From: Micromonospora sp. NBC_01813
Lineage (GTDB): Bacteria > Actinomycetota > Actinomycetes > Mycobacteriales > Micromonosporaceae
NCBI RefSeq assembly: GCF_035917335.1
Contig: NZ_CP109067.1
Location: 3,595,001 to 3,659,000 of the forward strand
Direction: 5' to 3'
Length of the DNA stretch: 64,000 nucleotides
In this document: one piece after another, positions 1-8,706 of the stretch
How positions within the stretch are numbered: the first letter of the stretch is position 1
How the letters are laid out: each line of letters starts with the position of its first letter
The notes under the pieces: generated by a model
Databases searched by the model: none
The model's input: only the letters and a program-made list of their open reading frames with translations
What the model was told of the DNA's origin: nothing
Program-made: the position numbers and the translations under genes

Positions 1-1129
<1,129 letters not shown>

Positions 1130-1256
1130 GGTGACTCCTTCAGCCGTCGTGCGAAGAGAAAGCCGCCGGCTCGGCGCGAGGTCAGCGTTGACCGGCGAGG
1201 CGCTGTGGGGGTCACCCGGATTTCGTGTCGAGCATAGTGTCACACAGGGTGCTTTC

Positions 1257-1586
1257 CTACGAGGCGGGTCGAACTCGTTGGTAACCGAATCTCCGTGGCC
1301 GTGGCCAGTACCGCAGCAGCACCCGCCCGTGCACGTCGGCCACCCCGTAGGCGCGCGAGTCGTCGGCGACGAACTCGTTGTCACCCTGCAACCACCATCC
1401 GCTGTCGCACGGCCGGACCACCCGCTTGACCACCAGCAGATCGGGTCGGGTCCGGAAGGTCGCGACCACCACGTCGCCGGCTCGGACCGCCCGGCCGCCC
1501 CGGCGGACCAGCAGGGCGTCGCCGGGGCGCAGCGTCGGGGCCATCGATGGACCCCGCACCAGCACGGCAAACAGTGGTGACGGCAC
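1257..1586 (-). CDS. sodX: nickel-type superoxide dismutase maturation protease (S26 family)
   Basis: Serine protease of the signal-peptidase S26 fold, 109 residues. It contains RGPSMAPTLRPGD with the nucleophile Ser14, and LLVVKRVV with the general base Lys54. In actinomycetes this family removes the short propeptide of the nickel superoxide dismutase. It lies head-to-head with that gene 116 bp away, which fixes the assignment. The start is GTG at 1586, preceded by CGGGAGGTGTAA. No membrane anchor is visible, unlike ordinary signal peptidases, which fits action on a cytosolic precursor. Confidence 0.9.
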   Translation of the reverse strand: MPSPLFAVLVRGPSMAPTLRPGDALLVRRGGRAVRAGDVVVATFRTRPDLLVVKRVVRPCDSGWWLQGDNEFVADDSRAYGVADVHGRVLLRYWPRPRRFGYQRVRPAS

Positions 1587-1702
1587 TTACACCTCCCGCC
1601 CGGTCAGCCAGGCGAATGCGCGATAGGGTCGGCAGGGAGGGATCATCCTCCACCTTACGCGTGCCGGCGATCGTGCCGTCGGCCAACCTACGGAGGGTCC
1701 TG

Positions 1703-2110
1703 ATGCGACTTCCACGCATTCTTACTCCGCGCACGGTTGTCAGCGCCCACTGCGATCTGCCGTGTGGCGTCTACGACCCGGCGCAGGCCCGGATCGAGGC
1801 CGAATCGATCAAGGCCATCGCGGAGAAGTACCAGGCGAACACCGATCCCGAGTTCCGCACCCGGGCACTGATCATCAAGGAGCAGCGCTCCGAGCTGGTC
1901 AAGCACCACCTCTGGGTGCTCTGGACCGACTACTTCAAGGCACCGCACTTCGAGAAGTACCCGCACCTCAACCAGCTGTTCAACGAGGCCACCAAGCTGG
2001 CCGGGGGCGGCGGCGGCACGAAGGCGTCGGTCGATCCGGCCAAGGCCGACGAGCTGCTGCAGAAGATCGACGAGATCGCCAAGATCTTCTGGGAGACCAA
2101 GCAGGCCTGA
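1703..2110 (+). CDS. sodN: nickel superoxide dismutase precursor
   Basis: Converts superoxide to hydrogen peroxide and oxygen at a nickel centre. The protein is 135 residues. Residues 1-15 form the removable propeptide, and the mature enzyme would start at His16 of HCDLPCGVYDPAQARIEAES, giving the nickel-hook ligands His1, Cys2 and Cys6 and the conserved Tyr9. The remaining helices (about 32-135) match the four-helix bundle of the hexameric enzyme. The ATG at 1703 follows CGGAGGGTCCTG; an in-frame upstream start at 1547 would add a non-homologous extension and is rejected. The divergent sodX makes a two-gene maturation unit. Nickel-dependent repression by Nur is typical of the family, but I could not see a clear Nur box in the 116-bp gap. 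Confidence 0.97.
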   Translation: MRLPRILTPRTVVSAHCDLPCGVYDPAQARIEAESIKAIAEKYQANTDPEFRTRALIIKEQRSELVKHHLWVLWTDYFKAPHFEKYPHLNQLFNEATKLAGGGGGTKASVDPAKADELLQKIDEIAKIFWETKQA

Positions 2111-2117
2111 GGCGCTC

Positions 2118-2153
2118 GGCCCGGCCGGCCCGACACGCGGGTCCGGCCGGGCC
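2118..2153 (+). terminator. hairpin downstream of sodN
   Basis: An 11-bp GC-only inverted repeat, GGCCCGGCCGG and CCGGCCGGGCC, separated by 14 bases, starts 7 bp after the sodN stop. There is no T-run, as is usual in these genomes. Confidence 0.6.
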
Positions 2154-2287
2154 GGCCTTGGTCGACCCCCGATCACCTCCGGTCGGCGGGTGGCTGCGGG
2201 ACAGATCACGGTGGACCCGGAACAATTCGCTACGGATGACACCTGGAATCGATGTCAACCGGTAGAGTCCACGCGGGGGTATGCCGG

Positions 2288-2701
2288 ATGAGTTCGCTGG
2301 TCACACAATCCGAGCCGACGGTCGATGACGACGTCGTGCTACTCACTGTGCCCGCCGATGGCGGCTATCTGAGCGTTCTTCGGACCGCCACGGCCGGTTT
2401 GGCCGCCCGGTTGCACTTCGCGCTGGACGAGATCGAGGATCTGCGGATCGCGGTCGACGAGGCCTGCGCCATGCTGCTCGCGGTCGCCGCCACCGACGCG
2501 GACCTGCAGTGCCGGTTCGCGGTCACCGACGACGCGCTCACCGTCGAGGTCACGGTCGCGACGGTACGCGGGGCCAAGCTGCCGCCGGAGTCGTCGTTCG
2601 CCTGGAAGGTGCTTCGCGCGTTGACGACGTCCGCCTCGGCCACCGCCAGCGGCGGTCAGGCCAGCATCCGACTGCTGACCCGCCGGTCCGGCGGTCACTG
2701 A
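2288..2701 (+). CDS. anti-sigma regulatory factor (RsbW-type ATPase)
   Basis: A 137-residue GHKL ATPase-fold protein. The helix LDEIEDLRIAVDEACAMLLA carries the N-box-like acidic residues of the RsbW/SpoIIAB kinase family, and the C-terminal half ends in the usual beta strand (GGQASIRLLTRR). Such proteins sequester SigB/SigF-type sigma factors and phosphorylate an STAS antagonist. The start is taken at ATG 2288 (MSSLVTQSEP); an in-frame ATG at 2252 adds only 12 residues. No sigma-factor or antagonist gene adjoins, so its partner is not in the window. The classical GxGL lid is not obvious, so binding without kinase activity is possible. Confidence 0.82.
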   Translation: MSSLVTQSEPTVDDDVVLLTVPADGGYLSVLRTATAGLAARLHFALDEIEDLRIAVDEACAMLLAVAATDADLQCRFAVTDDALTVEVTVATVRGAKLPPESSFAWKVLRALTTSASATASGGQASIRLLTRRSGGH

Positions 2702-2744
2702 CCCACCGCCGGTGCGGCCGTGGCCGTACCCGCGCTGGTCCCGC

Positions 2745-3143
2745 TCAGCCGGTCCGATCCAGCTCGAAAGCACGGGTCGACGCCGGCATCACCAGTAGCG
2801 TCACTGTCGCCAGCCCGAGCCCGATCAGCGGTAGGCCGAGCCAGGCCAGACCGCCGATGGTCATGTAGTAGCCGATCGGGAGCAGCATCAACTGCAGGAC
2901 GATGGCCGGCGCTCGGGCCGCCGCCCGGCACCGGCGCACCGCCCGAGCCAGCACCGCCAGCAGCACCGCCGCACCGGCGGCGAACCCGGTGACGATCAAC
3001 GCCGACGTCAGGTCGGTGACCGTGCTGGTGAGGTCAAGGTAGGCGAGGTAGCCGGCGATCACACCCAGCGCTGCGGCTTCGCCGGCGAGCACCCAGACCG
3101 CCCAGCGCAAACTCGCCGGGGTGGACGGTGCGTCGATGGTCAC
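2745..3143 (-). CDS. small integral membrane protein (four predicted helices)
   Basis: A 132-residue hydrophobic protein with four likely transmembrane segments: residues about 12-32 (AVWVLAGEAAALGVIAGYLA), 40-65, 77-97 (LQLMLLPIGYYMTIGGLAWL) and 100-120. No catalytic motif is seen. The start is GTG at 3143 (MTIDAPSTPASLRW), with no strong ribosome site. It is divergent from the lipid-kinase gene with 42 bp between starts, so the two share a promoter region. Function is not recognised. Confidence 0.75.
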   Translation of the reverse strand: MTIDAPSTPASLRWAVWVLAGEAAALGVIAGYLAYLDLTSTVTDLTSALIVTGFAAGAAVLLAVLARAVRRCRAAARAPAIVLQLMLLPIGYYMTIGGLAWLGLPLIGLGLATVTLLVMPASTRAFELDRTG

Positions 3144-3185
3144 GGCGCCACGATACCCGCGCGTCGGCGCGATACAGTGCCGCCC

Positions 3186-4136
3186 ATGCGGGCCCTTCTG
3201 GTGGTCAATCCCAAGGCCACCACCACCAGCGAACGCACCCGGGACGTGATCGTCCGGGCACTGCGCAGCCAGGTCGACCTGTCGGTGGAGTACACCCACC
3301 GCCGGGGCCACGCCGTCGTGCTGGCCCGGCAGGCCGCGCAGGACGGATTCGACGTCGTGGTCACCCTCGGCGGCGACGGTACGGTCAACGAGGCCGTCAA
3401 CGGGCTGATGACGTCCGCACCCGCGCTGGGCCAACCACCGGGCTCGGCCGCTGACCGGCTACCGGCGCTCGCCGTCGTGCCGGGCGGATCGACCAACGTC
3501 TTCGCGCGGGCCGTCGGACTGCCGCCGCAGTGGCCGGAGGCGACCAGCGTGCTGTTGGAGGGCATGCGGGCGGGCCGCTTCCGCCGGATCGGCCTGGGCC
3601 GGGCCGACGACCGGTACTTCACCTTCTGCGCCGGGCTGGGGTTGGACGCGGCGGTGATCCGGCAGGTCGAACGGGCCAGGTTGCGGGGCAGGAAGTCGAC
3701 GGTGGGTCTCTACCTGCGTTCCACGGTGAGCGAGTTCTTCATCGGGATGGACCGACGGCATCCCGCCCTGCGGCTGGAGCGGCCAGGGGAGGCGGCCGAG
3801 GAGGACCTGGCCACGGTGGTGATCCAGAACACCGCGCCGTGGACGTACCTCGGTGACCGGGCGATCAATCCGAATCCGGACGCCTCGTTCGATCTGGGCC
3901 TGGACGTGATGGCGGTCCGCCGGCTGCGCGTGCCGAGCACCACTCGCACGTTGGCTCAGGTCGCGGCGCGGCGACCAGATCCCCGTGGGCGCCAAATATG
4001 CCGACTGCACGACTTGTCCGAATTCACGATATCCGCAACTCACCCTCAGGCCTTCCAGCTCGACGGCGATTATCTCGGCGAACGACTGAAAGTCCGGTTC
4101 GCGGCGGTCCGAGATGCCCTCAGGGTCGTCTTCTGA
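3186..4136 (+). CDS. diacylglycerol/sphingosine kinase-like lipid kinase
   Basis: Member of the DAGK catalytic family (DgkB/YegS-like), which transfers phosphate from ATP to lipid hydroxyls at the inner membrane face. The N-terminus LLVVNPKATTT, the nucleotide-binding loop VTLGGDGTVNEAVNG (about residues 58-72) and the following VVPGGSTNVFARAVGLP are the three diagnostic motifs. The C-terminal beta-sandwich ends with FQLDGDYLGERLKVRF. Length of 316 residues is normal. ATG 3186 is preferred over GTG 3177 because the motif-bearing strand starts at once; neither has a clear ribosome site. Confidence 0.9.
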   Translation: MRALLVVNPKATTTSERTRDVIVRALRSQVDLSVEYTHRRGHAVVLARQAAQDGFDVVVTLGGDGTVNEAVNGLMTSAPALGQPPGSAADRLPALAVVPGGSTNVFARAVGLPPQWPEATSVLLEGMRAGRFRRIGLGRADDRYFTFCAGLGLDAAVIRQVERARLRGRKSTVGLYLRSTVSEFFIGMDRRHPALRLERPGEAAEEDLATVVIQNTAPWTYLGDRAINPNPDASFDLGLDVMAVRRLRVPSTTRTLAQVAARRPDPRGRQICRLHDLSEFTISATHPQAFQLDGDYLGERLKVRFAAVRDALRVVF

Positions 4137-4290
4137 CACTCTCCGTGACTGAGTTACGGCTGCGGAGCGTGACGGTAGCCACGGGACACACGTGGCCGAA
4201 ATGCCTGCAGTGCAGGGCGGACCGTACTACATTGATTCTTGACTGTCGCACTCCGGGTGTCGGTGAGCGCCAGAAACCGGACAAAAGGGT

Positions 4291-4306
4291 CGTGACGTTC
4301 CTCACC
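4291..4306. promoter_or_regulatory. CRP/FNR-type dyad, upstream copy
   Basis: GTGA-CGTTCC-TCAC matches all eight core bases of the CRP consensus TGTGA-N6-TCACA. Its centre (about 4298.5) lies roughly 70 bp upstream of the transcription start expected from the TTGACA box at 4334, a classical activating position. The spacing argument is inference. Confidence 0.5.
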
Positions 4307-4350
4307 CAGTTGGACTTTTTCTGAGCGCTACTCTTGACATCGCAGGGGTT

Positions 4351-4366
4351 CGTGAAAGTATTCACA
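4351..4366. promoter_or_regulatory. CRP/FNR-type dyad, downstream copy
   Basis: CGTGAAAGTATTCACA matches nine of the ten fixed bases of TGTGA-N6-TCACA. It overlaps the putative -10 region of the promoter with TTGACA at 4334-4339, so binding here should repress. In mycobacteria the orthologous whiB1 promoter also carries two CRP (Rv3676) sites, known from the literature. Confidence 0.6.
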
Positions 4367-4559
4367 AGCGGACCGATTCACCCGGGACGTTGCCTGGATG
4401 CGCTCACCACGCGGCAGCTCGAAGCAACGTTCCACAGACTTACGTCTGCTCACGCGCTGCCGATCCAACGGACGCAATCCGTTGTTTTAGCTGCGCGGGC
4501 GCATAAAGAAAGACCAAAGCAATTACCGCCACCGATCCAGAATGAGGAGTGTTGCCGCC

Positions 4560-4817
4560 ATGGACTGGCGTCACCATGCTGTCTGCCGCGACGAGGACCC
4601 GGAGCTGTTCTTCCCGATCGGGACGTCCGGCCCCGCGATCCTGCAGGTCGAGCAGGCCAAGGCCGTCTGCCGGCGCTGCTCTGTGACCGATGAGTGCCTC
4701 CAGTGGGCACTGGAGTCCGGGCAGGATGCCGGCGTCTGGGGCGGGATGAGCGAAGAGGAGCGGCGCGCCGTCAAGCGTCGCGGTGGACTGCGAGTCCTGC
4801 GCGCTCAAACCGCCTGA
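4560..4817 (+). CDS. whiB1: WhiB-family iron-sulfur transcription factor, WhiB1/WblE type
   Basis: An 85-residue Wbl protein holding a [4Fe-4S] cluster on Cys9, Cys37, Cys40 and Cys46, followed by the GVWGGMSEEERR turn and a basic tail (AVKRRGGLRV). The N-terminus MDWRHHAVCRDEDPELFFP is near-identical to mycobacterial WhiB1 and Streptomyces WblE as I remember them. The family binds the primary sigma factor region 4 and senses NO or O2. ATG 4560 follows GAGGAGTGTTGCCGCC. It is monocistronic, with its own hairpin terminator and two CRP-like sites upstream, suggesting cAMP control. Confidence 0.95.
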   Translation: MDWRHHAVCRDEDPELFFPIGTSGPAILQVEQAKAVCRRCSVTDECLQWALESGQDAGVWGGMSEEERRAVKRRGGLRVLRAQTA

Positions 4818-4844
4818 TTCAACTCGACCACACAACGTAGGTAC

Positions 4845-4873
4845 GGCGCCCCGGAGCGAAACTCCGGGGCGCC
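4845..4873 (+). terminator. terminator of the WhiB1-type gene
   Basis: A perfect 12-bp inverted repeat, GGCGCCCCGGAG then CTCCGGGGCGCC, around a CGAAA loop, starts 27 bp after the stop codon. Confidence 0.85.
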
Positions 4874-4956
4874 GCGCATTAGCCGACTTCCGCACCTGCC
4901 AATGAGCGCCTGCTGAATTGCCGATCTGCCACCGCCCGGCTACCGGTCGCAACGGA

Positions 4957-5706
4957 TCAGGCCGCCACCGGCACGGCCGCCCGGTCCACCCGGCACAGCA
5001 CCAGCCTCGCTACCTCCGGCGCACCGGCAAGCGGAGCCGCCACAGCCACCGCGCCAGCCTCACCGGCGGACGCCGCCGCCGAGTCGTAGAGCCGGCCCGG
5101 TGCCAGAAAGTAGGCGGCGACCCCGACCCGCCGGGCACCGGCCGCCCGCAGCATCTCGACCGCCGCACCGGCCGTCGGCGGTGCCGCCGACGCGTACCCG
5201 ACCACACAGGGCACGGCCAACTCGCCACCGAGGGCCGCCGCGGCCAACGTCACCGTCTCCCGGGCCGCAGCGGACCGGGTCCCCGCCGCGGCCAGCACCA
5301 CGGCGTCGCAGTCCACCGCCGCCTGCGCGAACCGGCGCCGTAGCCCAGCGAGCAACAACGGGTCGACGGCATCAGCACCCACCGACGGGCCGAGCACCCG
5401 CGTCGTCGCCACCGGGATGCGCAGACCGTCGCGCCGCGCCGCGCGAACCACCTCAGGGATGTCCACCCGACCGTGGAACGCCTCGGTCAGCAGCAGCGGA
5501 ACCAGCGTCGCCTGCGGGTACCCGGCCGACTGCAGGTCGGCCAGCACCGCCCCGGGCCGTGGGCCGGCGTGATCCAGGTAGGCGGCCCGCACATCGACCC
5601 CGGGCCGGGCCGCGGCGACCGCCCGGACCAGCGCCCGGGTCGCCGCCGCCGCCCGCGGATCCCTGCTGCCGTGTGCCACCAGCACGATCGGCCCGGTTCC
5701 GACCAT
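4957..5706 (-). CDS. sirohydrochlorin chelatase (CbiX/SirB family)
   Basis: Probably inserts Fe2+ (or Co2+) into sirohydrochlorin, providing siroheme for the sulfite reductase encoded upstream in the same operon. The 249-residue protein has two tandem CbiX-like halves. The first begins IVLVAHGSRDPRA with the metal-binding His, and contains LLLTEAFHGRVDIP, where the second His lies. The second half begins DAVVLAAAGTRSAAARE, where the expected HGS has decayed to AAGT. This is the end of the sirA-zinc ribbon-cysH-chelatase cluster, starting 38 bp after cysH. ATG 5706 lacks an obvious ribosome site. Confidence 0.85.
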   Translation of the reverse strand: MVGTGPIVLVAHGSRDPRAAAATRALVRAVAAARPGVDVRAAYLDHAGPRPGAVLADLQSAGYPQATLVPLLLTEAFHGRVDIPEVVRAARRDGLRIPVATTRVLGPSVGADAVDPLLLAGLRRRFAQAAVDCDAVVLAAAGTRSAAARETVTLAAAALGGELAVPCVVGYASAAPPTAGAAVEMLRAAGARRVGVAAYFLAPGRLYDSAAASAGEAGAVAVAAPLAGAPEVARLVLCRVDRAAVPVAA

Positions 5707-5744
5707 CGGGTCCGGCCGGGCGGCGGACCACCCCGCCGGCCCGG

Positions 5745-6506
5745 TCAAACGTGCAGGCCGCACTCGGTCTTCTCGAACATCGCCCACCGGCCGGCACGCG
5801 GGTCCTCGCCGGCCCTGGTCCGCCGGGTGCACGGCCAGCAGCCGATCGAGGTGTAGCCCTGCTTGAACAACTCGTTCACCGGAACGCTCCACCGGGAGAC
5901 GTAGGCGTCCACGTCCGCCTGGGTCCAGGCAGCGATCGGGTTGACCTTGACCCGGCCGCGCCGCGCGTCGAAACCGACGACCGGGGTGTTCGCCCGGGTC
6001 GGCGACTCGTCGCGACGCAGCCCGGCGCCCCAGGCGTCGTACTCGCCGAGCGCCCGTTCCAGCGGCTCGACCTTGCGCAGCGCGCAGCACTCGTCCGGCG
6101 CCCGGTTGAACAACCGGGGGCCGAGCTCGCCGTCCTGCTGGCCGACGGTCATCCGGGGACGGATCGACCGCAGGTTCACCGGCATGGTGGCCGCCACCTG
6201 GTCACGCACCCGCAGCGTCTCCGGGAAGTGCAGACCGGTGTCGAGGAATACGACGTCGACGCCGGGGGCTACCCGGGAGACCAGGTGGGCCAGCACCCCG
6301 TCCGCCATCGAGCTGGTGACGCAGAACCGGTCGCCGAAGGTGTCCACCGCCCATCGGGCGATCTCCTCGGCCGGAGCCCCGTCCAGCTCCCGGCCGGCCC
6401 GCTCGGCCAACGCCCGCAGCTCGGCCGGATCCCGCCGGGTCGGCGGCCGGTCGGCGGCCGGACCGAGCCGGATCAGGCCCAGGTCGGCGGCGAGCACCGG
6501 ACTCAT
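5745..6506 (-). CDS. cysH: phosphoadenylyl/adenylyl-sulfate reductase
   Basis: Reduces APS (or PAPS) to sulfite with thioredoxin in assimilatory sulfate reduction. The 253-residue protein has the PP-loop-like VTSSMADGVLAHLV, and a cluster-binding pair (CC in DECCALRK; CxxC in GCWPC), indicating a [4Fe-4S] enzyme that prefers APS. The C-terminal catalytic ECGLH tail is present. ATG 6506 overlaps the TGA of the zinc-ribbon gene (ATGA), so translation is coupled. It sits between sirA and the chelatase. Confidence 0.93.
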   Translation of the reverse strand: MSPVLAADLGLIRLGPAADRPPTRRDPAELRALAERAGRELDGAPAEEIARWAVDTFGDRFCVTSSMADGVLAHLVSRVAPGVDVVFLDTGLHFPETLRVRDQVAATMPVNLRSIRPRMTVGQQDGELGPRLFNRAPDECCALRKVEPLERALGEYDAWGAGLRRDESPTRANTPVVGFDARRGRVKVNPIAAWTQADVDAYVSRWSVPVNELFKQGYTSIGCWPCTRRTRAGEDPRAGRWAMFEKTECGLHV

Positions 6507-6664
6507 CGGGACACCCCTCGGGCCAGCAGGCCGGTGAACTTGACGGTGAAGACCCGGGCGCACGCGTGGCACTCCCAGGCGGTGTGCGCGTCGGGATGCG
6601 GGCGGAGGTCCTCCTCCCCGCAGTACGGGCAGTAGAGCGGTGCCGCACGCGTCTCGGTGCTCAT
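6503..6664 (-). CDS. small zinc-ribbon protein of the sulfite-reductase operon
   Basis: A 53-residue protein with two CxxC knuckles, YCPYCGEEDL and WECHACARVF, spaced 17 residues apart, which should bind one Zn2+. Both ends overlap its neighbours by 4 bp (ATGA with sirA, TGATG with cysH), so it is clearly translated as part of the operon. Small Cys-rich proteins at this place are common in actinomycete sulfur operons. Its role is unproven; an accessory of the reductase or a cluster donor is inference. Confidence 0.85.
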   Translation of the reverse strand: MSTETRAAPLYCPYCGEEDLRPHPDAHTAWECHACARVFTVKFTGLLARGVSR

Positions 6665-8352
6665 CGCAACTCCTCCTCCTCGGCCCGGACGACCCACTGG
6701 GCGAACGTCTCGCCACTGGTACGGCCGGCCAGGTAACGGCGGACCACACGTTCGACGTACTCGGGCAGCTCGTCGGCGGTGGTCTTCAGACCCCGCACCT
6801 TGCGCCCGAAGCCGGCGGTCTGCCCCTGGGCCATGCCGAGCCCACCGCCGAGATGGATCTGGTACCCCTCTACCTGCTGGCCGTCCGGCCCGACCACCAG
6901 CTGGCCCTTGAGCCCGATGTCGGCGACCTGGGTACGGGCGCAGGCGTTCGGGCAGCCGTTGATGTGGATCGAGATTTCGGTGTCGTCGTCGAGCCCGGCC
7001 GACGCCAGTCGCTGCTCCAACCGGGCGACCAGCTCCGCGCCGCGCCGCTTGGTCTCCACGATGGCGAGCTTGCAGAACTCGATGCCGGTGCAGGCCATCG
7101 TGCTGCGCCGCCACGTCGAGGGCATGGCTTCCAGCCCGATCGCCCGCATGCCGGTCACCAGCGCGTCGACCCGGTCCGGCTCGACATCCAGGACCAGCAG
7201 CTTCTGGTACGGGGTGAGCCGTACTCGGCCGGAGCCGTGCTCGGCGGCCAGGTCGGCCAGCGCGGTGAGCTGGCTGCCGGAGACCCGTCCGACGACCGGG
7301 GCGGCACCGACGTAACGGCGACCGTCGGCCTGGGCGTGCACGCCGATGTGGTCGATCGGCTTGGCCGGCAGCTCCGGCGCCGGCCCGTCCAGCAGGGTCC
7401 GACCGAGGTACTCCTTCTCCAGCACCTCGCGGAACTTCTCCGGACCCCAGTCGGCCACCAGGAACTTCAGCCGGGCCCGGTGGCGCAGCCGACGGTAGCC
7501 GTAGTCGCGGAAGATGCCGACCACTCCGGCCCACACGTCGGGCACCTCGGCCAGCGGCACCCAGGCCCCGAGGCGCTGGGCGATCATCGGGTTGGTCGAC
7601 AGCCCGCCGCCGACCCACAGGTCGAAGCCCGGGCCGTGGTCGGGGTGGTCGACGCCGACGAACGAGATGTCGTTGACCTCGTACGGGGTGTCGGCGAGCC
7701 AGGAGATCGACGACTTGAACTTCCGGGGCAGGTTGGAGAACTCCTTGCTGCCGACGTACCGGCGGACGATCTCGTCGATCGCCGGGGTCGGGTCGATCTG
7801 CTCGGCGGCGGCGACGCCGGCGACCGGGCTGCCGAGCACGATCCGCGGGCAGTCCCCGCAGGCCTCGGTGGTGCCCAGCCCGACGTCTTCGAGCGCCTTC
7901 CAGATGGCCGGCATGTCCTCGACCCGGATCCAGTGCAGCTGGATGTTCTGCCGGTCGGTGATGTCGGCGGTGTCCCGGGCGTACCGCTGGGAGATGTCGG
8001 CGATGGTGCGCAGCTGGGCCAGGTTGAGCTGGCCGCCGTCGGTGCGCACCCGGAGCATGAAGAACTCGTCCTCCAGCTCGTGCGGCTCCAGTACGGCGGT
8101 CCGGCCGCCATCGATGCCCGCCTTGCGCTGGGTGTAGAGGCCCCACCAACGGAACCGCCCGCGCAGGTCGGCCGGGTCGATGGAGGCGAAGCCGCCATGT
8201 GCGTAGATGTTCTCGATCCGGGCCCGCACGTTGAGCGGATCGTCGTCCTTCTTCGTCCGCTCGTTGGGGTTGAGCGGCTCGCGGTGTCCTAGCGCCCACT
8301 GCCCCTCGCCGCGCCGGCGGCCGGGTCGGGTCGGGGTGCTGCTGCGCGCCAT
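6661..8352 (-). CDS. sirA: ferredoxin-dependent sulfite reductase (siroheme, [4Fe-4S])
   Basis: Reduces sulfite to sulfide with six electrons from ferredoxin. The 563-residue protein has two nitrite/sulfite reductase ferredoxin-like half domains and two siroheme domains. The cluster and siroheme ligands are in MACTGIEFCKLA and NGCPNACAR; RDTADITDRQNIQLHWI is the first siroheme-binding strand. ATG 8352 follows ACGGAGGACGCC. Sequence alone does not always separate sulfite from nitrite reductase, but cysH, the chelatase and the cysteine-leader context say sulfite. It is the first structural gene of a four-gene coupled operon. Confidence 0.94.
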   Translation of the reverse strand: MARSSTPTRPGRRRGEGQWALGHREPLNPNERTKKDDDPLNVRARIENIYAHGGFASIDPADLRGRFRWWGLYTQRKAGIDGGRTAVLEPHELEDEFFMLRVRTDGGQLNLAQLRTIADISQRYARDTADITDRQNIQLHWIRVEDMPAIWKALEDVGLGTTEACGDCPRIVLGSPVAGVAAAEQIDPTPAIDEIVRRYVGSKEFSNLPRKFKSSISWLADTPYEVNDISFVGVDHPDHGPGFDLWVGGGLSTNPMIAQRLGAWVPLAEVPDVWAGVVGIFRDYGYRRLRHRARLKFLVADWGPEKFREVLEKEYLGRTLLDGPAPELPAKPIDHIGVHAQADGRRYVGAAPVVGRVSGSQLTALADLAAEHGSGRVRLTPYQKLLVLDVEPDRVDALVTGMRAIGLEAMPSTWRRSTMACTGIEFCKLAIVETKRRGAELVARLEQRLASAGLDDDTEISIHINGCPNACARTQVADIGLKGQLVVGPDGQQVEGYQIHLGGGLGMAQGQTAGFGRKVRGLKTTADELPEYVERVVRRYLAGRTSGETFAQWVVRAEEEELR

Positions 8353-8408
8353 CGCGGCGTCCTCCGTGTCTGCGGGATGAACTCTCGGTGAGCGGCACGG
8401 GACGCCAG

Positions 8409-8428
8409 GGTCATCATCGACGATGACC
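8409..8428 (-). promoter_or_regulatory. hairpin between leader peptide and sirA (possible attenuator)
   Basis: Between the leader ORF stop (8485) and sirA (8352), the transcript can fold GGTCATC against GATGACC around six bases. Adjacent GC-rich runs (GCCGGCCCC and CCGGCCCGG, 8430-8450) can form competing stems, and CCCTTTTTG just after the leader stop is a short U-run. This fits ribosome-mediated attenuation, but no structure was computed. Confidence 0.35.
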
Positions 8429-8484
8429 GGGCCGGGAGGGGCCGGCGCGAGTGCCGCCCGGAACACAAAAAGGGTCGGGCGTGC

Positions 8485-8571
8485 TCAGCTGGCCGGACAG
8501 ATGGCGCTGCGGACGCGGCCGTAATCGACGTGGCGGCGAGCCACGAAGCGGCGGTCCAGTGCAGCGGTCAT
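8485..8571 (-). CDS. putative cysteine-regulatory leader peptide upstream of sirA
   Basis: A 28-codon ORF beginning MTAALDRRF and ending RRHVDYGRVRSAICPAS, with a single Cys three residues before the end. It lies 132 bp upstream of sirA on the same strand. Short peptides with an (R)RHVDxxRVxSAxC ending precede sulfur-assimilation genes in many actinobacteria and are annotated as putative leader peptides, from memory. Stalling at the Cys codon when Cys-tRNA is scarce would alter folding of the following hairpins. The start codon is ATG 8571; a longer in-frame ORF back to 8706 has no support. Confidence 0.6.
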   Translation of the reverse strand: MTAALDRRFVARRHVDYGRVRSAICPAS

Positions 8572-8706
8572 GACATGGATGTTGCCACATCCGTACCGGT
8601 CAGACCAGCGCACCGTAGCCGACATCCCACATGACGGGCGATCTGTGGCTGGGCTCACCTGCTTCGGGTGGTCGGGTCGTCCGATCCGGGTGACCCACTG
8701 ACCCAC

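Larger units (their letters stand above)
4140..4559 (+). promoter_or_regulatory. long upstream region of the WhiB1-type gene
   Basis: 420 bp without a convincing gene. It is less GC-rich than its surroundings and holds a TTGACA element at 4334-4339, with a weak -10 (AAGTAT or AGTATT) near 4356-4362. Two GTGA-N6-TCAC dyads, listed separately, lie 60 bp apart. The ribosome site GAGGAG sits at 4542-4548. A 119-codon ORF crossing it is an overlap shadow with no family features. Confidence 0.6.

Noticed and set aside
1587-1702. Nur operator in the sodX-sodN gap
   Set aside because: Searched by eye for the TTGCAA-type dyad; none convincing was found.
4334-4693. 119-codon ORF through the WhiB1 promoter
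   Set aside because: No ribosome site, out of frame with whiB1 and spanning its control region; no domain.
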